Shown: positions 29,873 to 37,486 of the stretch, in pieces
Numbering within the stretch: position 1 is the stretch's first letter
How the letters are laid out: every line of letters starts with the position of its first letter
The notes under the pieces: generated by a model
The model's input: only the letters and a program-made list of their open reading frames with translations
Told to the model about the DNA's origin: nothing
Database searches by the model: none
Made by a program: the position numbers and the translations under genes
NCBI RefSeq assembly: GCF_902168435.1
Contig: NZ_LR656183.1
Location: 1 to 52,530, forward strand
Source of the DNA: Bacillus marasmi
Lineage (GTDB): Bacteria > Bacillota > Bacilli > Bacillales > Cytobacillaceae
Direction: 5' to 3'
DNA: 52,530 bases

Positions 29873-31339
29873 TTGTCTAATAAAATTACGATTATCGGGT
29901 TGGGAGCCGGAGATCTAAACCAAATACCGTTCGGTGTGTATAAAATGATGCTTAAGGCAGAGCTTGTTTATTTACGAACGAAGGAGCACCCAGTTGTAGC
30001 TGAACTCGAAAAAGAAGGTGTTCAGTTTATTTCCTATGATGATGTGTATGAGAAACATGATTCGTTCGGAAAGGTCTATGAAGAGATTAGTGAAAGCTTA
30101 TTAAATAAAGCACAGCAGCAATCGATTATTTATGCTGTTCCTGGTCATCCAATTGTTGCAGAACAAACCGTCCAGCTTTTATTGGAAAATGGACCAACAC
30201 AAGGAATACAAATTGAACTCGCCGGCGGTCAGAGCTTCATTGATGCCATTTTTCAAGCATTAAAAATTGACCCAATTGATGGCTTTCAATTATTAGATGG
30301 TACTTCGTTAACAAAAGAAAGCCTAAATCTGCACCAGCATATCGTGATAGGCCAAGTATATGATACATATGTAGCCTCAAATGTGAAATTGACATTAATG
30401 GAGCGCTTGCCAGACGATTATCAAATTGTTGTCGTTAGTGCAGCTGGAAGTGAAGCTGAACAAATCGAATCAATTCCGTTGTATGAATTGGACCGGGTTG
30501 TGAAAGTAAACAATTTAACATCTATTTATGTACCACCAGTTCAAGAAGAGACGATCCTTTACAAGGAGTTTGATAAGCTTCGCGAGGTGATTGCTGAACT
30601 GCGTGGACCAAACGGCTGTCCATGGGATAAAAAGCAAACCCATAGTAGCTTGAAAAAATACTTAATTGAAGAAGCTTACGAGTTAATTGAAGCCATTGGG
30701 CAGGATGATATCGATCATATGATTGAGGAGTTGGGGGATGTTCTACTTCAAGTCATGCTTCATGCCCAAATTGGTGAAGACGATGGGTATTTTTCAATAA
30801 ACGATGTGATCGAATCCATTACAGCAAAAATGATTCGTCGTCATCCGCACGTATTTGGAACAGTTGAAGTTAACGGTGTAGAAGATGTGCTTTCGAATTG
30901 GAACGAAATTAAAACACAGGAAAAATCCGGAGAGGATGACAAGTCACTGTTAGACTCTATCGGCTTGTCCCAACCATCGATGCTAAGGGCGTATGAACTG
31001 CAAAAGGCAGCAGCTAAAGTGGGCTTTGATTGGCAGGAGGTTGAACCAGTTTGGGACAAGGTAAAGGAAGAATTACAGGAATTTGAAGCAGAGTTAATCG
31101 GTAAAGAAGTAAATGAAAATGCTGTAAAAGAATTTGGTGACTTGATGTTTGCGATGATTAATTTAGCAAGATTTTATAAAATACATCCAGAAGAAGCACT
31201 ACTTTCAACTAACCTAAAGTTTACTGACCGTTTTAAGTTTGTGGAAAAACGGGTGAAGGAAAGCGGAAAAGACTTTGCCCAGCATTCGCTTGAGGAACTG
31301 GATCAATATTGGGATGAGGCAAAGGAACTCGGATTATAA
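29873..31339 (+). CDS. yabN: YabN: tetrapyrrole-methylase-like/MazG fusion
   Basis: 488 residues. The N-terminal half is a SAM-dependent tetrapyrrole methylase-like domain (IIGLGAGD, YAVPGHP). The C-terminal half has two MazG NTP-pyrophosphohydrolase modules (LRGPNGCPWDKKQTHSSLKKY, then EEAYELIEA and EELGDVLLQ; second near EFGDLMFA). Probably cleans non-canonical or alarmone nucleotides. The start is taken as TTG 29873, nine bases after AGGAG; ATG 29864 abuts the ribosome site. Confidence 0.92.
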   Translation: MSNKITIIGLGAGDLNQIPFGVYKMMLKAELVYLRTKEHPVVAELEKEGVQFISYDDVYEKHDSFGKVYEEISESLLNKAQQQSIIYAVPGHPIVAEQTVQLLLENGPTQGIQIELAGGQSFIDAIFQALKIDPIDGFQLLDGTSLTKESLNLHQHIVIGQVYDTYVASNVKLTLMERLPDDYQIVVVSAAGSEAEQIESIPLYELDRVVKVNNLTSIYVPPVQEETILYKEFDKLREVIAELRGPNGCPWDKKQTHSSLKKYLIEEAYELIEAIGQDDIDHMIEELGDVLLQVMLHAQIGEDDGYFSINDVIESITAKMIRRHPHVFGTVEVNGVEDVLSNWNEIKTQEKSGEDDKSLLDSIGLSQPSMLRAYELQKAAAKVGFDWQEVEPVWDKVKEELQEFEAELIGKEVNENAVKEFGDLMFAMINLARFYKIHPEEALLSTNLKFTDRFKFVEKRVKESGKDFAQHSLEELDQYWDEAKELGL

Positions 31340-31364
31340 AATGATATAAAAGGGAGTAGAGCAT

Positions 31365-31628
31365 ATGCGCTTAGATAAATTTTTAAAAGTTTCGCGATTG
31401 ATAAAACGTCGTACCGTAGCGAAAGAAATTTCCGACCAAGGTCGAATCGACATTAATGGTAAACAGGCAAAATCTAGTTCAACTGTGAAAGTTGGCGATG
31501 TGTTAACCGTAAAGTTTGGCCAAAGAATTGTTACCGTCAAAATTGAACGAATTCAGGAAACCTCTCGCAAGGAGGAAGCGGCTGAAATGTACTCGATTGT
31601 AAGTGAAGAACGGGTATCAGAGGCTTAA
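31365..31628 (+). CDS. rqcP: S4-domain ribosome quality-control factor RqcP (YabO)
   Basis: 87 residues that are essentially one S4 RNA-binding domain (MRLDKFLKVSRLIKRRTVAKE). RqcP binds stalled 50S subunits with RqcH and supports poly-alanine tailing. GGGAG precedes the ATG. It lies 25 bases after yabN. Confidence 0.95.
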   Translation: MRLDKFLKVSRLIKRRTVAKEISDQGRIDINGKQAKSSSTVKVGDVLTVKFGQRIVTVKIERIQETSRKEEAAEMYSIVSEERVSEA

Positions 31629-31656
31629 ACCTAGTTTATAGTCGAAACGAGTGTGT

Positions 31657-31686
31657 TCTAATTATCTCTCCAAGTTCATAAACTTG
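31657..31686 (+). promoter_or_regulatory. Candidate sigma-E promoter and palindrome before yabP
   Basis: CATAAACT (31677-31684) resembles the sigma-E -10 (CATACAnT) with a weak -35 (TCTAATT, 31657-31663). CAAGTT/AACTTG (31671-31676, 31681-31686) forms a perfect palindrome over the -10. yabP is a sigma-E gene in B. subtilis. Confidence 0.35.
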
Positions 31687-31719
31687 TACAAAAACCAGCA
31701 CTATGACTGTGAGGGATAA

Positions 31720-32025
31720 ATGTTGAACCAATATTATGATCAAAATACAACGAAATCATCAGTACAAGACCATGATGTGATTATGAGAGGAAGACGCCTG
31801 CTGGAAATTACCGGTGTCAAGCAGGTTGAAAGCTTTGATAATGAGGAGTTTCTTTTAGAAACAGTAATGGGCTTTCTGGCAATAAAAGGGCAAAACTTAC
31901 AAATGAAAAACCTTGATGTTGATAAAGGGATTGTTGCGATTAAAGGAAAGGTTTATGAATTACTTTATTTAGACGATCAGCATGGGGAGAAGGCTAAAGG
32001 CTTCTTTAGCAAGTTGTTCCGATGA
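31720..32025 (+). CDS. yabP: Sporulation protein YabP
   Basis: 101 residues of the YabP/YqfC family, needed for spore formation in the mother cell; molecular role unknown. Shows the family's MRGRRLLEITGVKQVESFDNEEFLLET block. GAGGG lies just upstream of the ATG. The stop overlaps yabQ (ATGA). Confidence 0.93.
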   Translation: MLNQYYDQNTTKSSVQDHDVIMRGRRLLEITGVKQVESFDNEEFLLETVMGFLAIKGQNLQMKNLDVDKGIVAIKGKVYELLYLDDQHGEKAKGFFSKLFR

Positions 32026-32663
32026 CACTGTCTACACAATTTATTACCATGCTGACAATGGTTGGCATGGGATCCTTTTTTGGAGCAGCATTTGATACGT
32101 ATAATCGCTTTTTGAAACGGGCTTCCCGGAAAAGTTGGCTCGTCTTCTTGAACGATGTGTTATTTTGGGTCCTGCAAGGTCTGTTAATTTTCTATGTGTT
32201 ATTTCTTGTGAATGAAGGAGAAATGCGATTTTATATATTCATAGCATTGGTGTGTGGCTTTGCTGCATACCAAAGCTTACTGAGACGAATATATTTGCAT
32301 GTTTTAGAAATCGTAATTACCTGGATCGTATCCATTTGGCGATTCCTTGTAAGGTTATTTATGGGCTTAATATATAAACCAATTTTAGCCTTGCTTGCGT
32401 TTTGCCTTTCGACCATCGTACTAATAGGCAAAGCGCTTTTTTCACTTAGCAAATCACTATTAAGACTTCTAGGTTGGATTGTTCTTATCATCTTAAAACC
32501 AATCCAATTGATATTGTTATTATTTTGGAAACTTTTGCCGAAAGGAATTAAAAAAAGCGTCGAGAAGTTATATAATAGAATGGCAGGATTTTTACGAAAA
32601 ATAAAGAAATATTTCAGTAAGGCAGTAGCTTTTCTTAAAAATAAAATTAAACATAAAAAATAA
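32022..32663 (+). CDS. yabQ: Spore cortex biosynthesis protein YabQ
   Basis: 213-residue membrane protein with about four to five hydrophobic helices and a strongly basic C-terminal tail. YabQ localises to the forespore outer membrane and is needed for cortex synthesis in B. subtilis. Translationally coupled to yabP by a 4-base overlap; followed by divIC. Confidence 0.92.
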   Translation: MTLSTQFITMLTMVGMGSFFGAAFDTYNRFLKRASRKSWLVFLNDVLFWVLQGLLIFYVLFLVNEGEMRFYIFIALVCGFAAYQSLLRRIYLHVLEIVITWIVSIWRFLVRLFMGLIYKPILALLAFCLSTIVLIGKALFSLSKSLLRLLGWIVLIILKPIQLILLLFWKLLPKGIKKSVEKLYNRMAGFLRKIKKYFSKAVAFLKNKIKHKK

Positions 32664-32683
32664 ATAAAGGGGGTTTTGCGTGA

Positions 32684-33076
32684 ATGGGTGCCATTAGAAG
32701 AAAAAAAGTAGCCAAGATTCAAACACAATTAACACAACAACATGAAATCACCGAGGTACGCGTTGCAAGAAAGCGAAAAAAACTAGTCCGTCGCTTGTTT
32801 TTTTTCGCGATGTTAGTTATTGCAACAGCATATATAATGGTCTCCACACTCATTTCGCAAGCCTCCACGATTGAAAAAAGGCAAGCCGAGAAGCAAAAGC
32901 TGCAGCATGAACTATCAGAATTAAGAGATGAACAAAGTGCCTTAAAAGAAGAAATCATTAAGCTTAACGATAAAGATTATATTGCTAAGCTTGCGCGAAG
33001 GGATTATTTCTTGTCAGAGAGTAATGAAATTATTTTTAATATTCCTGAGGAAAAGAAGCAGAAACAGGTTGAATAG
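32684..33076 (+). CDS. divIC: Cell-division protein DivIC
   Basis: 130-residue bitopic septum protein: basic cytoplasmic N-terminus, one membrane helix (about 39-59), then an extracellular leucine-zipper-like coiled coil and the DYIAKLARRDYFLS motif. Acts with FtsL and DivIB in the divisome and is essential for septation. GGGGG lies upstream of ATG 32684. Confidence 0.95.
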   Translation: MGAIRRKKVAKIQTQLTQQHEITEVRVARKRKKLVRRLFFFAMLVIATAYIMVSTLISQASTIEKRQAEKQKLQHELSELRDEQSALKEEIIKLNDKDYIAKLARRDYFLSESNEIIFNIPEEKKQKQVE

Positions 33077-33084
33077 TGGGTTTA

Positions 33085-33114
33085 TTGACACGCTTTTTTC
33101 CACTTTTGTATAAT
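33085..33114 (+). promoter_or_regulatory. Consensus sigma-A promoter of yabR
   Basis: TTGACA (33085-33090), 18 bases, TATAAT (33109-33114). Confidence 0.75.
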
Positions 33115-33162
33115 ATGGAATATGTATGATTTTTTATATTCTTAAGGAGGAAAATTCTTTAT

Positions 33163-33609
33163 ATGTCAATCGAAGTAGGCAGCAAGTTGCAAGGAAAGGT
33201 AACGGGCATTACGAAATTCGGAGCGTTTGTGGAGCTGCCAGAAGGTTCAACTGGTCTTGTTCACATCAGTGAGGTCGCAGATAATTATGTGAAGGATATC
33301 AATGATCATTTGAAAGTTGGCGACATTGTCGAAGTTAAAGTCATGAATGTTGAAAAAGATGGGAAGATTGGTCTTTCCATCAAGAAAGCTAAAGACAGAG
33401 CTGAACATAAGACACATTCGCATTCGAATTCCCACTCACACTCACAGCGTCCTCGTCATGGACGGTCAAATGATTACCGCAATAATAATAAAGTGGAAAA
33501 CTTTGAATCAAAGATGGCACGTTTCTTAAAGGATAGTGAAGATCGCTTATCGTCTTTGAAACGCAGTACTGAGTCAAAGCGCGGTGGCAGAGGGGCTAAA
33601 AGAGGTTAA
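33163..33609 (+). CDS. yabR: S1-domain RNA-binding protein YabR
   Basis: 148 residues: an N-terminal S1 domain (GSKLQGKVTGITKFGAFVEL ... GLVHISEVA ... GKIGLSIKKA, about 5-72), then a His/Ser-rich low-complexity segment and a basic Arg/Gly tail. Polynucleotide-phosphorylase-like S1 fold; likely binds RNA or ribosomes. Strong AAGGAGG before the ATG. Confidence 0.92.
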   Translation: MSIEVGSKLQGKVTGITKFGAFVELPEGSTGLVHISEVADNYVKDINDHLKVGDIVEVKVMNVEKDGKIGLSIKKAKDRAEHKTHSHSNSHSHSQRPRHGRSNDYRNNNKVENFESKMARFLKDSEDRLSSLKRSTESKRGGRGAKRG

Positions 33610-33664
33610 CTTGTTGCTTATTTTTTTGGTATATAGTTATGAATTTGATTATAGATTGCTTATT

Positions 33665-33693
33665 AGACAAGTCGTTATCCGGCTTGTCTTTTT
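33665..33693 (+). terminator. Terminator after yabR
   Basis: AGACAAGTC (33665-33673) and GGCTTGTCT (33681-33689) form a 9-bp stem (one G.U) with a 7-base loop, then TTTTT. Confidence 0.85.
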
Positions 33694-33759
33694 GGTGTGT
33701 TTGGGGTGCGGGGTAGAGGAATGGATTGAGTGTTTGAGTTGTAAGTTGTGGTAGGTAGT
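33694..33759 (-). other. G-rich, C-poor tract beside the right array
   Basis: This stretch has a single C on the plus strand. Read in array orientation (minus) it is the counterpart of the C-rich tract after the left array. Confidence 0.65.
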
Positions 33760-33961
33760 TGTGCATAAGAGGGGAAAACTGTGCATATATGTATTTTTTG
33801 TGCATATCGTGTTTTTCTTGTGCGAATATTTTCAGTGCTTCTCAAAAGTTGTGCATATATTTGAAAAGTCGTGTATATATCAAAAAAGTTGTATCATATA
33901 ATTTTGGAAGTGTTGCAAATAGACAATTTCGTGTGCATATATGAGTTTTGTTGTGCATATA
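33760..33961 (-). repeat. Phased array of ATATGCAC boxes (right array, inverted)
   Basis: Ten GTGCATAT-type boxes start (plus coordinates) at 33761, 33781, 33800, 33820, 33851, 33871, 33891, 33912, 33933 and 33953. Steps are 19-21 bp with one of 31. Read on the minus strand this is six boxes, a 30-bp gap and four boxes: the same layout as the left array. The last box, TTATGCACA on the minus strand, equals the relaxed DnaA box TTATNCACA. Confidence 0.85.
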
Positions 33962-34052
33962 TTTGCGTGGATAATAATAAAATTGATCAATTCTCGATTT
34001 TTTTATTAAAGTTTTCTTTTTTTAGAAAAAAATAAAGATCTTTCTTCCGGAA

Positions 34053-34088
34053 AAATAGAGATTTCCTAAAAAAATCTCTATTTTTTTA
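34053..34088 (+). terminator. Terminator-like hairpin
   Basis: AAATAGAGATTT (34053-34064) and AAATCTCTATTT (34072-34083) pair, followed by a T-run. It faces right with no plus-strand gene just upstream; on the minus strand it could be a second stop for the tRNA operon. Confidence 0.6.
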
Positions 34089-34128
34089 ATAAGACTAGTA
34101 AAAAAATGAGGAAATCAATAAATTACAC

Positions 34129-34169
34129 AAAAAAGGTTGTCCCGCACATAACTTGGGACAACCTTTTTT
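34129..34169 (-). terminator. Strong terminator at the end of the tRNA operon
   Basis: AAAAAAGGTTGTCCC (34129-34143) and GGGACAACCTTTTTT (34155-34169) form a perfect 15-bp stem with an 11-base loop. T-runs exist on both strands. On the minus strand it follows tRNA-Glu and a family-A repeat. Confidence 0.8.
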
Positions 34170-34170
34170 G

Positions 34171-34184
34171 TACTTCCGCTTTTC
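34171..34184 (+). repeat. Family-A 3' remnant
   Basis: ACTTCCGCTTTTCG is the 3' end of a family-A copy, directly before full copy 5. Too short to fold. Confidence 0.5.
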
Positions 34185-34187
34185 GTA

Positions 34188-34308
34188 TGTCCAGCTGCAG
34201 GTGCCATCGGCTCGAGGTCATAAGTCAATCAGTCCAAAAGGTAAAAAGCAACCTTTCGGCCTGCTCGCCTTATGCTTGTCGCCGATAAACGGGCACCTTC
34301 CGCTTTTC
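34188..34308 (+). repeat. Family-A structured repeat, copy 5
   Basis: 121 bp. Outer arms AGGTGCC/GGCACCT and ATCGGC/GCCGAT, CATAAG/CTTATG, inner AAAGGT/ACCTTT. The arm sequence is very different from other copies yet still pairs. It lies between tRNA-Glu and the operon terminator. Confidence 0.85.
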
Positions 34309-34311
34309 GTA

Positions 34312-34383
34312 TGACCCCTACGGGATTCGAACCCGTGTTACCGCCGTGAAAGGGCGGTGTCTTAACCGCTTGACCAAGGGGCC
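34312..34383 (-). tRNA. tRNA-Glu (anticodon TTC)
   Basis: 72 nt on the minus strand, complete cloverleaf: acceptor GGCCCCT/AGGGGTC, anticodon loop with TTC between GCC-rich stem arms, T-arm GGGTTCGAATCCC. The 3' CCA is not encoded. Second gene of the minus-strand tRNA operon. Confidence 0.95.
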
Positions 34384-34394
34384 GAGATAAATAA

Positions 34395-34516
34395 TGTCCA
34401 GCTGCAGTGGCTAGAGGCTCGGGGTCATAAGCCAATCCGTCCAGAAGGTTAAAGAACAACCTTCCGGCCGGCTCGTCTTATGCCTGTCGCCTCTGGGTAA
34501 GCCACTTCCGCTTTTC
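34395..34516 (+). repeat. Family-A structured repeat, copy 6
   Basis: 122 bp. Outer arms AGTGGCT/AGCCACT and AGAGGC/GCCTCT, CATAAG/CTTATG, inner GAAGGTT/AACCTTC. Lies between the two tRNA genes. Confidence 0.87.
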
Positions 34517-34519
34517 GTT

Positions 34520-34636
34520 TGTCTAGCTCCGTTCGCTAGCCCCTCGGGGTCATAAGCCAAATCACTCCAGAGGCTGACGCCTCCTGCGTGATTCGTCTTA
34601 TGCCTGTCGGGGCTGAGCAAGCGAACTCCGCTTTTC
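34520..34636 (+). repeat. Family-A structured repeat, copy 7
   Basis: 117 bp. Outer arms GTTCGCT/AGCGAAC and AGCCCC/GGGGCT, CATAAG/CTTATG, inner GAGGC/GCCTC. The most diverged copy and still fully paired. It ends five bases from tRNA-Met. Confidence 0.87.
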
Positions 34637-34640
34637 GTTA

Positions 34641-34714
34641 TAGCGGCGGAGGGGATCGAACCCCCGACCTTACGGGTATGAACCGTACGCTCTAGCCAGC
34701 TGAGCTACACCGCC
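34641..34714 (-). tRNA. tRNA-Met, elongator (anticodon CAT)
   Basis: 74 nt on the minus strand. Acceptor GGCGGTG pairs with CGCCGCT (two G.U); anticodon loop GGTTCATACC; T-loop TTCGATC. The normal G1.U72 pair and sequence resemble the Bacillus elongator tRNA-Met rather than the initiator. CCA is not encoded. First gene of the tRNA operon. Confidence 0.93.
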
Positions 34715-34735
34715 AAATATTTAAGCACAAAAAAT

Positions 34736-34764
34736 ATAATACAGTCGAATCATTATAGTGTCAA
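34736..34764 (-). promoter_or_regulatory. Sigma-A promoter of the tRNA operon
   Basis: On the minus strand TTGACA (34759-34764), 17 bases, TATTAT (34736-34741). It would drive tRNA-Met and tRNA-Glu. Confidence 0.78.
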
Positions 34765-34854
34765 TAATTTTTTAGCTGAATCTGTCGGTAAATGCTTGTT
34801 TTGTACAAAGACAGGGAATTAAGTCGAGAAAAAATTGGAATACCCCTTGTAATT

Positions 34855-34887
34855 GTGACAATATTCTGAAAATAATCTATTTATAAT
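34855..34887 (+). promoter_or_regulatory. spoIIE promoter with 21-bp spacer
   Basis: GTGACA (34855-34860) and TATAAT (34882-34887) are 21 bases apart. This over-long spacing is the hallmark of Spo0A-activated sigma-A promoters such as spoIIE and spoIIG. Upstream AAGTCGAGA (near 34821) may be a degenerate 0A box. Confidence 0.65.
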
Positions 34888-34920
34888 GAATATAATTATG
34901 AACGTAAGGGAGTGTGGTTA

Positions 34921-37395
34921 ATGGCTAAGACAGAGCAAAATTTTACTAAGCCAATTGGCGAAGTTAATTTTAATAGTCCAAAAATGGAATTCTCTAATGG
35001 ATTGAATAAAATGCTATTAAAACTAGACAGCTTTTTTATTAAAAAAGGCTATATTCTCTTATTTATTGGGTTTTTATTAGGACGAGCTCTTATCTTATCG
35101 AAACTAACTCCATTCAGTTTGCCATTTTTTGCAGCTGTATACTTGATGAAACGAGAGCGAGCTCCGCTTGCGCTAATTGGAATTATTGCAGGCGCGGCAA
35201 CGATAACGATTGCTGATTCCGTCCTATCATTTGCATGTGCTTGTGTTTTTTTACTGATCTACCGAATTACTCATAAATGGAATAGTAATGATTTAAAGGT
35301 AGTACCTGTCATTGTGTTCTTTACCCTCTTAGTTGGCAATCTACTACAAATATTATTCATCGAACAAAGGTTATCAGTTTATGATGGGGTGATGGCAGGG
35401 GTTGAGGCGGGTCTAGGCAGCATTTTAACTTTGATTTTCCAACAAAGCATTCCGTTAATAACGATGAACAAGCGAAAGCAACTGTTAAAAACAGAGGAAA
35501 TTGTTTGCATGATCATTATGCTGGCTTCAATCATGACGGGAACGATTGGCTGGGCTGTTTATAATCTATCAATTGAGCATATTGTTGCTAGATATTTAGT
35601 ATTACTATTTTCATTTGTAGCGGGTGCAACAGTCGGTTCCACAGTAGGAGTTGTCACAGGCCTAATTCTAAGCCTCGCTAATGTAACTAGCTTCTTCCAA
35701 ATGAGCCTACTCGCATTTTCTGGATTATTAGGTGGACTCCTTAAAGAGGGCAAAAGAATTGGTGTGGCTATCGGTCTATTAATTGCTACCGTATTAGTAG
35801 GAATGTATGGAGAAGGGGGCGGAGAATTATCGAAAACTATCTACGAATCATTAGCCGCAATATTATTATTTTTGATAACACCTAGAGTGATTACGACAAG
35901 ATTGGCCAGGCATATACCTGGAACAGCGGAATACGCTGCAGAACAGCAGCAATATATGAGGAAAATGCGCGACGTGACAGCTTCTAAGGTCTCCCAATTC
36001 TCCAGCGTGTTTCAGGCTTTGTCAAAAAGCTTCAATACAAATGAGGAAAATGAGCGTTATGATGATTCGGAACGAGAATTGGACTTTTTTCTAAGCAATG
36101 TTACCGAAAAAACCTGTCAAACATGTTTTAAAAAGGATTATTGCTGGACGAGGAACTTTGAGACTACCTACGAATATATGAGTGATATTATGCGAGAAAT
36201 GGATCATCACGATAGTGTTTTATCAGCAAAAACAATGCGTGAATGGGAAAAGCATTGTACAAGGGCCAATAAGGTGGTTGATTCCATCGGTCAGGAACTT
36301 ACCTACTTTCAGGCAAATCAAAAGCTAAAAAAACAAGTTCAAGAAAGTCGTAGATTAGTAGCCGAGCAGCTATTAGGTGTTTCCGAGGTAATGGAAAATT
36401 TCGCCAATGAAATACAGCGCGAAAGAGAAAACCACTATAAACAGGAGGAGCAAATATTAGAGGCAATACAAGAATTTGGTATACAAGTCGAACAGGTCGA
36501 AATTTATAGCTTAATTAAGGGAAATGTCGATATTGATATGACGATTCCGTATTGTAACGGTCATGGCGAATGTGAAAAGTTGGTCGCGCCGATGCTCTCA
36601 GATATTCTTGGTGAAACAATTGTTGTGAATTCAGAAGAATGCTCAGCTTATCCAAATGGATTTTGCCAGGTTACCTTTGGCTCAGCTAAAGCTTTTGTTG
36701 TTGAAACTGGTGTATCCCACGCCGCAAAGGATGGTGGTTTTGTTTCAGGTGATAGCTATTCAACCATTGAGCTTGGACTAGGCAAATATGCGATTGCTAT
36801 TAGTGATGGGATGGGAAATGGAGAGAGGGCTCATTTTGAAAGCATGGAAACCATCAGCTTGCTGCAAAAAATCCTTCAGTCCGGAATTGAAGAAAAGGTT
36901 GCGATTAAATCAGTCAACTCGGTGTTATCGTTACGGACAAATGACGAGATTTTTTCGACACTTGATTTAGCAATGATTGATCTGCAAAATGCTTCCGCAA
37001 AATTCTTGAAAATAAGTTCGACACCTAGTTTTATAAAACGAGGCAAGAAGGTAATGAAGATCCAAGCAAGTAATTTACCGATGGGTATTTTTCAGGACTT
37101 TGATGTGGATGTAGTAGGCGAACAATTAAAGGCTGGAGATTTGCTTATTATGATGAGTGATGGGGTATTTGAAGGTCCGAAGCATGTTGAAAATTATGAT
37201 TTATGGATGAAGCGGAAATTGCAGGAATTACAAACAGATGACCCACAGCAAATCGCTGATTTAATTATCGAAGAGGTGATTCGTTCAAGAGGTGGCTCAA
37301 TAGATGATGATATGACGATTGTTGTATCCAAAATTAAGCATAATACGCCAAAATGGGCATCCATTCCTGTTTCAAAACAACAAAAAAATGCATAA
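34921..37395 (+). CDS. spoIIE: Stage II sporulation protein E, PP2C phosphatase
   Basis: 824 residues. An N-terminal region of about ten membrane helices (about 40-330), a central regulatory/FtsZ-binding region with a cysteine cluster (CQTCFKKDYC), and a C-terminal PP2C/SpoIIE domain with metal aspartates in ISDGMGNGE and MMSDGVFEG and DDDMTIVV. It dephosphorylates SpoIIAA-P at the polar septum to release sigma-F. The start is ATG 34921 after AAGGGAG; GTG 34912 is part of that site. Confidence 0.97.
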   Translation: MAKTEQNFTKPIGEVNFNSPKMEFSNGLNKMLLKLDSFFIKKGYILLFIGFLLGRALILSKLTPFSLPFFAAVYLMKRERAPLALIGIIAGAATITIADSVLSFACACVFLLIYRITHKWNSNDLKVVPVIVFFTLLVGNLLQILFIEQRLSVYDGVMAGVEAGLGSILTLIFQQSIPLITMNKRKQLLKTEEIVCMIIMLASIMTGTIGWAVYNLSIEHIVARYLVLLFSFVAGATVGSTVGVVTGLILSLANVTSFFQMSLLAFSGLLGGLLKEGKRIGVAIGLLIATVLVGMYGEGGGELSKTIYESLAAILLFLITPRVITTRLARHIPGTAEYAAEQQQYMRKMRDVTASKVSQFSSVFQALSKSFNTNEENERYDDSERELDFFLSNVTEKTCQTCFKKDYCWTRNFETTYEYMSDIMREMDHHDSVLSAKTMREWEKHCTRANKVVDSIGQELTYFQANQKLKKQVQESRRLVAEQLLGVSEVMENFANEIQRERENHYKQEEQILEAIQEFGIQVEQVEIYSLIKGNVDIDMTIPYCNGHGECEKLVAPMLSDILGETIVVNSEECSAYPNGFCQVTFGSAKAFVVETGVSHAAKDGGFVSGDSYSTIELGLGKYAIAISDGMGNGERAHFESMETISLLQKILQSGIEEKVAIKSVNSVLSLRTNDEIFSTLDLAMIDLQNASAKFLKISSTPSFIKRGKKVMKIQASNLPMGIFQDFDVDVVGEQLKAGDLLIMMSDGVFEGPKHVENYDLWMKRKLQELQTDDPQQIADLIIEEVIRSRGGSIDDDMTIVVSKIKHNTPKWASIPVSKQQKNA

Positions 37396-37486
37396 ATCTT
37401 ATCTTACCCTCCGAGGCCGTTAAATATGTATAAATTTCTCTTTACATGGCGATGATGTTAGCAATTATATGCTGGAGGGGAAATAA

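Noticed and set aside
33596-33805. 69-codon minus-strand frame near the right array
   Set aside because: It overlaps yabR's end, its terminator and the array; composition follows the G-rich tract, not a gene.
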